From Aggregatibacter kilianii (GTDB taxonomy: Bacteria > Pseudomonadota > Gammaproteobacteria > Enterobacterales > Pasteurellaceae), in NCBI RefSeq assembly GCF_003130255.1, contig NZ_NRCN01000002.1:248001-312000 (forward strand): a stretch of 64,000 nt of DNA. The letters are read 5' to 3'. Within the stretch, counting starts at the first letter, position 1, and every line of letters starts with the position of its first letter. A program made the position numbers and the translations under genes. This document shows positions 37,791 to 45,962 of this stretch, one piece after another. The notes beneath the pieces are model-generated. The model was not told the DNA's origin, ran no database searches, and saw only the letters and a program-made list of their open reading frames with translations.

Positions 37791-38091
37791 AATGCTACTC
37801 CCTTTTATCGGTTAAATGAATAACAACAAAAAATTGAAATACAGCTATACCCTACCATAACAACACATGCGAATATAAATTTCACCAGTGAACAATTTGA
37901 AACAAATCATCCGTTTGTTATCTATATCATTAAAAGAAGATTTCCTGCAACAGCCATTTTTTGAAAGTGTGAAATAGATCTTATTTTTTGGAAGGAAAAT
38001 TTAACTACTGCAAAAATAAACTAAATATTTTATTTTAAGTAAAAAAATAGGCATCGTTCGATGCCTATATAAATCCATTTGCACAGTTTAT
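37791..38091. promoter_or_regulatory. Promoter region of the ABC importer, with CRP-like site
   Basis: This 301-bp gap separates the importer from the upstream dehydrogenase gene. TGTGA-AATAGA-TCTTA (37968-37983) matches the CRP consensus at 8 of 10. TTTGAAACA and TTTCACCAGTGAA motifs (about 37880-37915) resemble the TGAAA/TTTCA elements seen at the other iol promoters but lack their exact spacing. Confidence 0.4.
38047..38068 (-). terminator. Terminator of the mmsA-dehydrogenase unit
   Basis: ATAGGCATCG (38047-38056) and CGATGCCTAT (38059-38068) form a perfect 10-bp stem followed, on the minus strand, by seven T residues. It separates this unit from the ABC operon. Confidence 0.9.
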
Positions 38092-39231
38092 TTATGCAAT
38101 ATCTTCCACGTCTATCCAACGCTTTTGTTCACAAGAAAGCGCAATAGCGTCTAATACTCTGGAAACCTTATAGCCTTCCTCAAAATCCGGATACAGCGTG
38201 CTTGCCGACGAAGCTAAGCCGTTAACTAAATCTCGAATCTCGACGGTTTTCTGATCATTAAACCCAATGCCATGACCGGCACTTACACAAAAATTCTTAT
38301 AATCCGGATGTAATGGCCCGGTAAGAATCGTTTTAAAACCTTGTCTTGCAGGATTTTCATCATGTAAATAAAGCTTTAATTCCGCCATTCTTTCTTGGGT
38401 ATAAGTGATTGTCCCCTTCGTCCCCGTAATGACATAACTTAGCCCCATTTTACGCCCGCAAGCGATGCGGGAAGTTTCAATCGTTCCCATGCAACCGTTA
38501 GCAAAACGAACTAAAGCAGTTGCCTGATCTTCATTTTCCACCGCTAACCGTTCTTGCAGATTATTAGGATTCGGTCGAGTTTTAATTACCGTTTGCATAT
38601 CGCCGATAACGGAATGAATATCCTGTCCTAATAAATACTGGGACATTTGAACAATATGCGCGGCAAGATCGCCGAGTGCACCAAGACCCGCCTTTTCTTT
38701 TACGCAGTGCCAATCCAATGGTGTATTTTCATTAGCAAGATAATCTTCATTATGCGTGCCATAAAAATGAATCACCTCACCGATTTCACCGTTTGCAATA
38801 ATTTCTCTTGCTAATTGGGTTGTTGGATTTTTTATATAATTGAACCCTACCAATGTTTTAACACCCGCTTGTTTTGCCGCCTCATACATCAATTTGGCGT
38901 CAACCGCTGTCAATGCAAGTGGCTTTTCAGAATAGACATGTTTACCATTGGCAATGGCGGCTAATGCGATTTCTTTATGAAGAAAATTAGGGGTGCATAT
39001 ATCTACGACATCCACGTTCGGATCCTGCACAATATCACGCCAATCGCCCGTAAATCGTTTAAATCCGAATTCCTTTGCTTTCTTTTCTGCTAATTCAGGC
39101 GTGACTTCAGCCAAATATTCCAACACTAATTCGGCATCAAGCGGAAAAACCGTTGGTGCCTGCGCATAAGCAATTGCATGACAACGTCCGATATACCCTG
39201 TTCCGACTAAACCGATACGCACTTGTTTCAT
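38092..39231 (-). CDS. Gfo/Idh/MocA family oxidoreductase (second inositol dehydrogenase candidate)
   Basis: 379 aa. The N-terminal Rossmann motif is GLVGTGYIGRCHA; the catalytic lysine motif is SEKPLAL; the active-site Asp/His pair lies in GALGDLAAHIVQMSQ. It is longer than and distinct from IolG (53073-54083). Members near iol genes often oxidise scyllo-inositol or other inositol isomers with NAD(P). It follows mmsA after a 90-bp gap that contains an inverted repeat. The substrate is inferred from context only. Confidence 0.82.
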   Translation of the reverse strand: MKQVRIGLVGTGYIGRCHAIAYAQAPTVFPLDAELVLEYLAEVTPELAEKKAKEFGFKRFTGDWRDIVQDPNVDVVDICTPNFLHKEIALAAIANGKHVYSEKPLALTAVDAKLMYEAAKQAGVKTLVGFNYIKNPTTQLAREIIANGEIGEVIHFYGTHNEDYLANENTPLDWHCVKEKAGLGALGDLAAHIVQMSQYLLGQDIHSVIGDMQTVIKTRPNPNNLQERLAVENEDQATALVRFANGCMGTIETSRIACGRKMGLSYVITGTKGTITYTQERMAELKLYLHDENPARQGFKTILTGPLHPDYKNFCVSAGHGIGFNDQKTVEIRDLVNGLASSASTLYPDFEEGYKVSRVLDAIALSCEQKRWIDVEDIA

Positions 39232-39263
39232 ACCCTATCCTTACCATTTATTGCATAAAATAA

Positions 39264-39297
39264 GAGGAGATAAGTTCCAATGTTCCATTATCTCCTC
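39264..39297 (-). repeat. Inverted repeat between mmsA and the dehydrogenase gene
   Basis: GAGGAGATAA (39264-39273) and TTATCTCCTC (39288-39297) are perfectly complementary with a 14-nt loop that itself holds TTCCAATGTTCC. There is no T-run in the minus-strand direction, so processing or attenuation is more likely than full termination. Confidence 0.5.
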
Positions 39298-39321
39298 CCG
39301 ATGATTAAAAAACGAAGCCGA

Positions 39322-40830
39322 CTACAATGTTGGCATACTAAATGCCGCATTCTCAATCACATATTTATTCGGCCAACGCGTAGTCACAGTTTTCATTTTC
39401 GTGTAGAAACGAACCCCATCCGGACCATAAACGTTCAAGGTGGTGTAAGCAGAATGTTTCCAACCACCAAAACAGTGGAATGACATCGGCACCGGAATCG
39501 GCACATTAATGCCCACCATACCCGCTTGAACGTGATACGCAAATTCACGTGCTGCACCACCATCAGCGGTAAAGATAGCCGTACCGTTTCCATAAGGATG
39601 TTCATTAATCAATTTCATCGCTTCTTCAAAACTTTTCGCTCTGACAATACCAAGCACCGGACCAAAGATTTCCTCTTTATAAATCACCATGTCGCCAGTG
39701 ACATTATCAAACAAGGAGCCCCCGATGAAGAAGCCATTTTCATGACCAGCCGGTTTTTTACCACGACCATCAACAACAAGTGTTGCCCCTTCTTCCACAC
39801 CGGTTGTAATGTAATTCGTCACATTATTAAGGTGTTGTTGAGTAATTAACGGACCAAAGTCCATTTCTTTTTCACCGTCTTTCGGAATACCCGGACCATA
39901 ACGAAGCGCTTCTACTTTCGGTTTTAAGGCCGCCACTAATTTATCTGCGGTTTCATCATCAATCGTCACAGCTAATGCCAGAGCCATACAACGCTCACCC
40001 GCTGCACCAAATGCGGCTCCCAACAAAGCGTTCGCCGTGGATTCAATATCCGCATCAGGCATAATCAATGCATGGTTTTTCGCCGCACCAAAAGTTTGCA
40101 CGCGTTTGCCGAACTCGGAACCGACTTTATATACATGGGCAGCAGCCGGTGTAGAGCCCACAAAGCTCACCGCATGAACGCGCGGATCACGTAATAAAAT
40201 TTCATTGTCATTACGGTCACCATGTACCACATTAAATACACCATCAGGCAAACCGGCTTCTTTTAGCAACTTAGCCAAACGAATGGACAAAGAAGGATCG
40301 GCTTTCGCCGGTTTTAAAATAAAGGTATTACCGCAGGCTAATGCAATCGGGAACATCCACATCGGCACCATTGCTGGGAAATTAAATGGCGTAATACCAA
40401 CAGTTACCCCTAACGGTTGTAAGGAAGAATGAATATCAATGCCACGCCCTGCTTGCTCTGAAAATTCACCTTTCAATAAATGAGGAATACCGCATGCAAA
40501 CTCTACTACTTCCAAACCACGGGTCAATTCACCACAGGCATCGGAATAAACTTTACCATGTTCTTCAACAATTAAACGCGCCAATGAATCCCAGTCTCTT
40601 TCCAATAATTCTTTAAATTTAAACATAATACGGGCACGACGTAGCGGAGAAGTCGCCGACCAATCGGCAAAGGCTTTATGCGCAACCTCAATCGCTTCAT
40701 TGACATCATCAGGCGAACTCATGATCACTTGGCGAATTTGCTCGCCTGTTGCAGGATTATAAATCGGATGCGCTTTTGTCCCTCTGCTTGGCACTTGTTT
40801 ACCATTAATAAAGTTATAAACAGTTTCCAT
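39322..40830 (-). CDS. mmsA: Methylmalonate/malonate semialdehyde dehydrogenase (CoA-acylating)
   Basis: 502 aa aldehyde dehydrogenase of the MmsA/IolA type. Segments: FINGKQVPSRGT, GITPFNFPAMVPMWMFPIALACGNTFILKPA, FVGSTPAAAHVY and the catalytic Cys in GAAGERCMALALAV. It converts the malonate semialdehyde formed at the end of inositol breakdown to acetyl-CoA and CO2. It is first in its unit; AAGGAG precedes the ATG at 40830. A candidate IolR/CRP block lies 140 bp upstream. Confidence 0.93.
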   Translation of the reverse strand: METVYNFINGKQVPSRGTKAHPIYNPATGEQIRQVIMSSPDDVNEAIEVAHKAFADWSATSPLRRARIMFKFKELLERDWDSLARLIVEEHGKVYSDACGELTRGLEVVEFACGIPHLLKGEFSEQAGRGIDIHSSLQPLGVTVGITPFNFPAMVPMWMFPIALACGNTFILKPAKADPSLSIRLAKLLKEAGLPDGVFNVVHGDRNDNEILLRDPRVHAVSFVGSTPAAAHVYKVGSEFGKRVQTFGAAKNHALIMPDADIESTANALLGAAFGAAGERCMALALAVTIDDETADKLVAALKPKVEALRYGPGIPKDGEKEMDFGPLITQQHLNNVTNYITTGVEEGATLVVDGRGKKPAGHENGFFIGGSLFDNVTGDMVIYKEEIFGPVLGIVRAKSFEEAMKLINEHPYGNGTAIFTADGGAAREFAYHVQAGMVGINVPIPVPMSFHCFGGWKHSAYTTLNVYGPDGVRFYTKMKTVTTRWPNKYVIENAAFSMPTL

Positions 40831-40969
40831 TTTGAACTCCTTCTTATGATTTAAGAAATTAACATGCGATAAACGAATGGCAATTTACATAAAACAACGA
40901 TGCTCATCACCCAAGGTAGCTATAGAGTAGGAAAATAAAATAAAATTTTCAAATCATTTTTATTTAATT

Positions 40970-41009
40970 TGAATTTTTTATTTCATTTTTGTGATCTGTA
41001 TCTGATTTT
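40970..41009. promoter_or_regulatory. Composite IolR-like/CRP-like block, copy 1
   Basis: TGAATTTTTTATTTCA (40970-40985) fits a TGAww-N6-TTTCA operator. TGTGA-TCTGTA-TCTGA (40990-41005) is CRP-like. The whole 40-bp block is repeated at 45844-45883 with three mismatches and in the same orientation. It lies 140 bp upstream of mmsA. The rest of the 40831-41246 gap holds only a terminator hairpin and no gene I can support. Confidence 0.6.
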
Positions 41010-41021
41010 CAGACAAGAAAA

Positions 41022-41049
41022 AGCGATACAGAAACCATTCTGTATCGCT
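41022..41049 (-). terminator. Terminator of the inositol-phosphate operon
   Basis: AGCGATACAGAA (41022-41033) and TTCTGTATCGCT (41038-41049) form a perfect 12-bp stem with loop ACCA. On the minus strand it is followed by TTTTTC. It lies about 200 bp beyond the PI-PLC-like stop. Confidence 0.85.
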
Positions 41050-41246
41050 CAGACTAATAAGAACTCACTATGCTACTGAGTTAGAAGACCTATAGAATTA
41101 GACTAAACCCCAAGAGCAAGGGCGCTATTTGCAAATCAAAGGAATCCTCAAACTACAGTAGTTGGATTTAATTTTTAAATATCTGCCGATATTAACCTCA
41201 TTAGAATAGTACACCTTAAAAATACTCTACAAACATATGTCTCCTT

Positions 41247-42083
41247 CTAGTGGTTTAGCATAAAAATTTCTCTAGCTAAATCAGGGGTAATAAAATCATA
41301 AATCTGAACACCTTTCACTCCTGACTTTTTTTTCCAAAATACTTTTGTATATTGATTTAAATATTCAGCATAAACATCAGGAAAACCTAACCTACCGTTC
41401 GTTGCACTAATATGATTAAGAATCAACTTATCACTCTGAATATTCACACTATCTTGAATAAGATGCTGAATTACTTCTTGTTTTTGGTTTAAATTAGGAC
41501 CATCCCATAAATCTTGTAACACAATATTTGGGTTTTGATGCCAATTTGCTGCCCAAAAGCCATTTTCTAATTGACTAAACTTAAACTGAACCGGAGAACA
41601 CTCCAATGCAATAATTTTACCTCTTACCTCTTTGAGTTTTGGCCATTGAGGATTTCCTTCATGTCCCAATTCGTTCGAAGACCAAAAATAAAAAAGCGAT
41701 AAATTTTGGCTAATTTTTTCTAATAACGCAGCTCCATACTCATTAAAATCGTCTTTTTTCTCATTAGCATTTTGAATGCGCATGAGAATAAACTCATCAG
41801 AATTTTGTTGTAAAAAATCACCGCACTTTTTAAGAATTTGATCAAAAGTAATGTGGCTTATCCATTCCCTATGAGCAGCTACCATTTCTTTTCGAAGTCG
41901 AATATCTAAAAACCTTACACCACAAGATAGCTGTTCTTCGAGTGATAAAGTTTGAGTTTTATAATATCGTTGCTGACAATCCGCAGTCATCGTGTCGTGC
42001 GTTCCCGGTATGAGCAACTCAGAAATATAACGTTCCGGATCACAAAACGATATCCAATTTGTCCCATTAATTAATTTATCCAT
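41247..42083 (-). CDS. Phosphatidylinositol-specific phospholipase C-like protein, no signal peptide
   Basis: 278 aa, PI-PLC X-domain fold of the bacterial type. Aligned by eye to Bacillus cereus PI-PLC, the catalytic residues are present: His29 and Asp30 in LIPGTHDTMT, Arg62 in FLDIRLR, and His71 in VAAHREWISHITFDQILK. EFILMRIQN and GVKGVQIYDFITPDLAREIF fit later strands. Known secreted enzymes cleave phosphatidylinositol and also hydrolyse the cyclic inositol phosphate. This protein starts MDKLINGTNWISF and has no signal peptide, so I infer cytoplasmic action on an imported head group such as glycerophosphoinositol. It is last in a four-gene operon. Secretion by another route is the main alternative. 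Confidence 0.8.
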   Translation of the reverse strand: MDKLINGTNWISFCDPERYISELLIPGTHDTMTADCQQRYYKTQTLSLEEQLSCGVRFLDIRLRKEMVAAHREWISHITFDQILKKCGDFLQQNSDEFILMRIQNANEKKDDFNEYGAALLEKISQNLSLFYFWSSNELGHEGNPQWPKLKEVRGKIIALECSPVQFKFSQLENGFWAANWHQNPNIVLQDLWDGPNLNQKQEVIQHLIQDSVNIQSDKLILNHISATNGRLGFPDVYAEYLNQYTKVFWKKKSGVKGVQIYDFITPDLAREIFMLNH

Positions 42084-42108
42084 AAAATACCACCTTATAA
42101 TTTAAATA

Positions 42109-43473
42109 CTAAGATTTTTTCTGTTTTAATTTAATTAAAGTGTGAGACATGAAGATTGAGAGAACAACTAATAATGCAAGACCTAAAAATGCCCATCCTA
42201 AAATTTGAGTATCTGTCAAATAGGAACGAATAATTTGACCCGCTGCATCTTTCTCAGGTGATTTTACAAGGGAACCCAACACAATAGGGGTTAATAACGC
42301 AGGAAAATAACCAATAGTAATTGCAAAAGACATGGCGGCAGAAGAATGTTTTTTATCGACTCCTAATTCACCAATAGGTGCATAGTAAACACCTCGAATC
42401 ATAAAAATACATGCAGAAGCTAATAACATTAACACCACTAAGGTCCAGAACATTGAAGTGGAAATGAGATTATCCGGTGGTTGATCCGGTAAATACCCAT
42501 TTGCATACAAAGAAATATCCGGATGATTACTAAAAAATATAAATGCTATCGCCAACAATATTATTGTGAGAATCACCTGCATTACGCGCATAAAATGAGC
42601 TGTAGAATCAAAGATTTTCTCAACCAAAACCGTTGAGACCAATGGAAGCATGCGTAAAGCAATGACTACGGTAGCAAATACGGCGGCCGCAACGGCACTT
42701 GTACCATATCCTCCCTGCAAGAAACGGGCAAAATAAGTACCGGCCGCAACAAATGCACCATAAATACAAAATACATTAATACCGACAATCCAAACAACAG
42801 GTAACTTCGCAACGTGCCATACACCTTGTAATGCTTCTTTCGTTGTTTCCACTTGGGCATCATCACCCACTTTTTGTCCTTTAGGTACAACAAAAAAGAC
42901 AGCAAACCCTGTCACAATAACAATTATGCAGCTTGTCATCATCATTTCTTTTGGACCGGCTTTGTAATAAAGCATGGCTGTCCATAATAACGATATAAGA
43001 AATGCGAGCAATCCTCTGCCAAATTCAAATAGACCAAAAGCCGCGCCTTGGTGTTCTTCAGAAGTAGAAATTCTAAGTGCTTTAAAGTTTGCAGGTTTAA
43101 ATAAAACTTCGCTAAAAAATAGCATGGAGAAAAAGCACACAAGCAGAACAGACATACTTAAGCCTGGTGATGCCAGTGTCAGAAATAATGAGATCCCGCC
43201 GACACCAATCGTTGATAACAACATGATACTTCGGATAGAAAATCGATCACCAACCCAACCTAATGCAATCGTGCCTAGAATAATAACTAAACCTTGCATG
43301 GAATATAAATAGCCGGCTTGTTGATCGGTTACACCTAAGGCAGCGGGAAAACCACCGGGGACACTGTTTCGAATATCCCAAAATGCATAAATGAGTTGAG
43401 CATTTACAGTAATAAGAATAAGTTGGAAGAACGAAGCAGGGGTAAACCCGTACTTATAAAGAAAGTCTTTCAT
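42109..43473 (-). CDS. MFS transporter (YihN-like)
   Basis: 454 aa, twelve predicted helices. Major-facilitator features: loop 2-3 motif GWVGDRFSIRSIMLLSTIGVGG and a long central loop (PKGQKVGDDAQVETTKEALQG). The N-terminus YGFTPASFFQLILITVNAQLIYAFWDIRNSVPGGF resembles uncharacterised YihN-type carriers. It lies 25 bp upstream of the PI-PLC-like gene. The substrate is unknown; its operon suggests an inositol compound or a product such as glycerol or phosphate ester. Confidence 0.8.
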   Translation of the reverse strand: MKDFLYKYGFTPASFFQLILITVNAQLIYAFWDIRNSVPGGFPAALGVTDQQAGYLYSMQGLVIILGTIALGWVGDRFSIRSIMLLSTIGVGGISLFLTLASPGLSMSVLLVCFFSMLFFSEVLFKPANFKALRISTSEEHQGAAFGLFEFGRGLLAFLISLLWTAMLYYKAGPKEMMMTSCIIVIVTGFAVFFVVPKGQKVGDDAQVETTKEALQGVWHVAKLPVVWIVGINVFCIYGAFVAAGTYFARFLQGGYGTSAVAAAVFATVVIALRMLPLVSTVLVEKIFDSTAHFMRVMQVILTIILLAIAFIFFSNHPDISLYANGYLPDQPPDNLISTSMFWTLVVLMLLASACIFMIRGVYYAPIGELGVDKKHSSAAMSFAITIGYFPALLTPIVLGSLVKSPEKDAAGQIIRSYLTDTQILGWAFLGLALLVVLSIFMSHTLIKLKQKKS

Positions 43474-43497
43474 ATAAAAACTCCTTTTCTAATCATA

Positions 43498-43531
43498 TAA
43501 AAGTGCGGTCAAAATCCACCGCACTTTTTAC
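43498..43531 (-). terminator. Inverted uptake-signal pair inside the operon
   Basis: AAGTGCGGT (43501-43509) and ACCGCACTT (43518-43526) form a tight hairpin (8-nt loop) in the 67-bp gap between the two transporter genes. It may reduce expression of the two downstream genes relative to the upstream two. Confidence 0.6.
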
Positions 43532-43540
43532 CATTCATTA

Positions 43541-44884
43541 TCAATTAGTGATTCGTTTAGTTTGATAGTACACGACGATAGCAAATAGAATGGATGCCAA
43601 AACGGAACAAAGATCTGCACCAACCCAGAAGTAAGACAGACTGTCAAAATCATAAATTTTCTTACCGGCTTCATTAATTACGGTCGTTTTATCCAACATA
43701 AACCCGGTTAAAAATTCACCTGCCGCAGCCCCTGCATAACCGAAGACGCCCATCATACCTAATGCTATGCCGGAAGCGGATTTATGGGAAATATCCGTGG
43801 CCAATAACCCACCTAAGAAGCACAATTGGATGCCAAGCGTAATACCAAATACGGAAAGGGCGATAATGGAGAACCAAGTATTGCCGCTCGGTGCAAATAA
43901 AAACGCGGCCAAGGAAATCGCATTCAACAAACTGACACCGATGGTCATAATATTTCGTTTGCCATGTAGGAAACGATCGGATAACCATCCTGAAACGACC
44001 GTTCCTAAAATACCGACGATGCTGTTCACGCTAATGATGGATGCGGCTTCAATAGTGGTATAACCTTTGCCGTTTTCAAGGAAAAACACACCCCAACTGT
44101 TCACACCGTAACGGGCGATATACATACAACAAGAGGCAACCGCCAAAATCCAAATCGCCGGATTTTTTATGACGTCCCATTGGTGCTTTAACACTTCCTT
44201 ATTATCAAAAACTTCATCTTTTGATTCGGTTTTAATAATCGGTTTATATCCACAGGACTCCGGCGAGTCTTTCATAAACATGATGGTCACAAGTACGCCT
44301 AGCAACCCGGCAATCCCTGCAAAATTGAACCCTGCACGCCAACCGAATGTGGTAATCACGGCAGCGGTGACAACAAAAGTAATACCTTCACCGACATTAT
44401 GGGCTACAGACCAAAAACCATAATAGGAGCCGCGCTCTTTATCATCATACCAACGGGATAATGCCACGACACAAGGCCCAACCCCCATAGATTGCACCCA
44501 GCCGTTGAAACCCCAAATAATGGTAAGCACAATCGCACTGGTGTTCATTCCCATGGCAAAGTTAGCAAGCGCGGAAAAAAACAATCCGACGGAAAAGAAA
44601 CGAACAATATTGGAATGGTCGGCCAAAGCACTATTGACGAATTTACCAACAGCATAAGTAATAAAGGTTGCGGAACCTATAACCCCGAGTTCTGTTGGCG
44701 TTAAGATTCCGTTATTCACCAAAATAGGTTTGGCTACGTTAAAAGATAAACGGCAGACATAATAAATGGCATAAGCAAATGAAAACGCCCAAAAGCTTTT
44801 CATTCGAGTACTCTTAAACATTTTCTCCGTGTAATCTTTCAAGGGGATTGCCGAACCGGCCTTAAAAAAGCTGAGAACTGACAT
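43541..44884 (-). CDS. Organophosphate:phosphate antiporter family transporter (GlpT/UhpT type)
   Basis: 447 aa, twelve helices. The family signature region is clear: FAYAIYYVCRLSFNVAKPILV in helix 1 and loop, and GWVQSMGVGPCVVALSRWYDDKERGSYYGFWSVAHNVGEG around helices 4-5. Members exchange inorganic phosphate for glycerol-3-phosphate, hexose-6-phosphate or related esters, with basic residues in helices 1 and 7 binding the phosphate. It lies 18 bp downstream of the inositol-monophosphatase gene. I infer glycerophosphoinositol or inositol phosphate as substrate. It could also be a UhpC-like sensor, but no two-component genes are near. Confidence 0.85.
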   Translation of the reverse strand: MSVLSFFKAGSAIPLKDYTEKMFKSTRMKSFWAFSFAYAIYYVCRLSFNVAKPILVNNGILTPTELGVIGSATFITYAVGKFVNSALADHSNIVRFFSVGLFFSALANFAMGMNTSAIVLTIIWGFNGWVQSMGVGPCVVALSRWYDDKERGSYYGFWSVAHNVGEGITFVVTAAVITTFGWRAGFNFAGIAGLLGVLVTIMFMKDSPESCGYKPIIKTESKDEVFDNKEVLKHQWDVIKNPAIWILAVASCCMYIARYGVNSWGVFFLENGKGYTTIEAASIISVNSIVGILGTVVSGWLSDRFLHGKRNIMTIGVSLLNAISLAAFLFAPSGNTWFSIIALSVFGITLGIQLCFLGGLLATDISHKSASGIALGMMGVFGYAGAAAGEFLTGFMLDKTTVINEAGKKIYDFDSLSYFWVGADLCSVLASILFAIVVYYQTKRITN

Positions 44885-44902
44885 ATAGCCTCCTTTCTAC
44901 TT

Positions 44903-45706
44903 TTATTGTGTTTCATGTGAGTTTTTGATGTGATTTAGTCTTGTAAACACAGCTTCACTACAACAACCTAAAATATAATTTCCTTTTAATAAGCCATCAT
45001 TTTCAAGGAAATTATTCACACATCCACCAGCCTCCTGAACAATAATGATTGCAGCACAAACATCCCAAGCATTAATATGCGGCTCAAAATAGCCAATCAA
45101 ACGACCTGCCGCCACATAAACCAACATTAATGCGCCGGAACCATTGCGAATAAACATTCCGCCATCAAGTAAAATTTGATGTAGCACGGGAGTAAAAGTA
45201 TTAGGATGAACGCGGTGAGACACGCCTAATCCCATTAATCCCTCTTTTAATGAGGTGGAAGAGGAAACATGAATAGGATGATCATTAAGAAATGCCCCAT
45301 CACCTTTCATTGCTCTGAATAACTCATTGTGGACGGGGTCAAAAATCACACCGGAGACAATTTGATTTTTGTGTAGAATTGCAATGGAAATGCACCAAGC
45401 ATTTAATCCATATAAAAACGGGCTGGTACCATCGATAGGATCTACCACCCAACAATATTCACAGGCTAAGTTTTCTGCACCGGATTCTTCTCCTAAAAAA
45501 CCATCTTGCGGGAAATGCTGTTTTAATGCGTCTTTAATTTTCGCTTCGACGGTTTTATCTGCAATACTAACTTGATCCTGTAAATCACCTTTTTTACACT
45601 CAATTTTTAACTCCTTACGATTGAGATAAAAATCCAGCGCAATTTTCCCAACTTCTTTGACTAACTCCTGAGAAAATAAATATCTATTTCGTAGTTCAAT
45701 GTCCAT
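44903..45706 (-). CDS. Inositol monophosphatase family phosphatase
   Basis: 267 aa. The metal-binding motifs are present: GEESG near residue 77, WVVDPIDGTSPFLYG near residue 90 (canonical form ends TTNF; here TSPF) and INAWDVCAAIIIVQEAGG near residue 217. Enzymes of this family remove phosphate from inositol-1-phosphate and similar esters with Mg2+. It is the first gene of a four-gene operon with two transporters and a PI-PLC-like protein, divergent from iolB, which supports an inositol-phosphate substrate over a role in sulfate or NADP metabolism. Confidence 0.88.
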   Translation of the reverse strand: MDIELRNRYLFSQELVKEVGKIALDFYLNRKELKIECKKGDLQDQVSIADKTVEAKIKDALKQHFPQDGFLGEESGAENLACEYCWVVDPIDGTSPFLYGLNAWCISIAILHKNQIVSGVIFDPVHNELFRAMKGDGAFLNDHPIHVSSSTSLKEGLMGLGVSHRVHPNTFTPVLHQILLDGGMFIRNGSGALMLVYVAAGRLIGYFEPHINAWDVCAAIIIVQEAGGCVNNFLENDGLLKGNYILGCCSEAVFTRLNHIKNSHETQ

Positions 45707-45843
45707 ATATATTCTCCTGATTAATACATCGTTGTAGATTTACAGCCTGAATTTATTAAATTGAATAATCCCTCCTTGTTTATTTTATAGACAATTTACG
45801 TTAACTCTCCAATTTGAAAAATTCAATACACATAAATACAAAA

Positions 45844-45883
45844 TGATTTTTTTGTTTCACTTTTGTGATCTGTATCTGATTTT
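45844..45883. promoter_or_regulatory. Composite IolR-like/CRP-like block, copy 2
   Basis: TGATTTTTTTGTTTCA (45844-45859) plus TGTGA-TCTGTA-TCTGA (45864-45879). It matches the block at 40970-41009 at 37 of 40 positions. It lies 138 bp upstream of the phosphatase gene and about 80 bp upstream of iolB, in a 256-bp divergent promoter region, so it may control both directions. Confidence 0.62.
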
Positions 45884-45962
45884 AACGAAATCCTAGTAGA
45901 TTAATTGAGCTAAGGGAGTATTATCCAAAGGGGGTTTGAGCTATTTATTTTAGGAGGACGCG

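Noticed and set aside
43541-44884. UhpC-type sensor instead of a transporter
   Set aside because: UhpC sensors lie beside uhpAB two-component genes; none is present, and the operon context favours transport.
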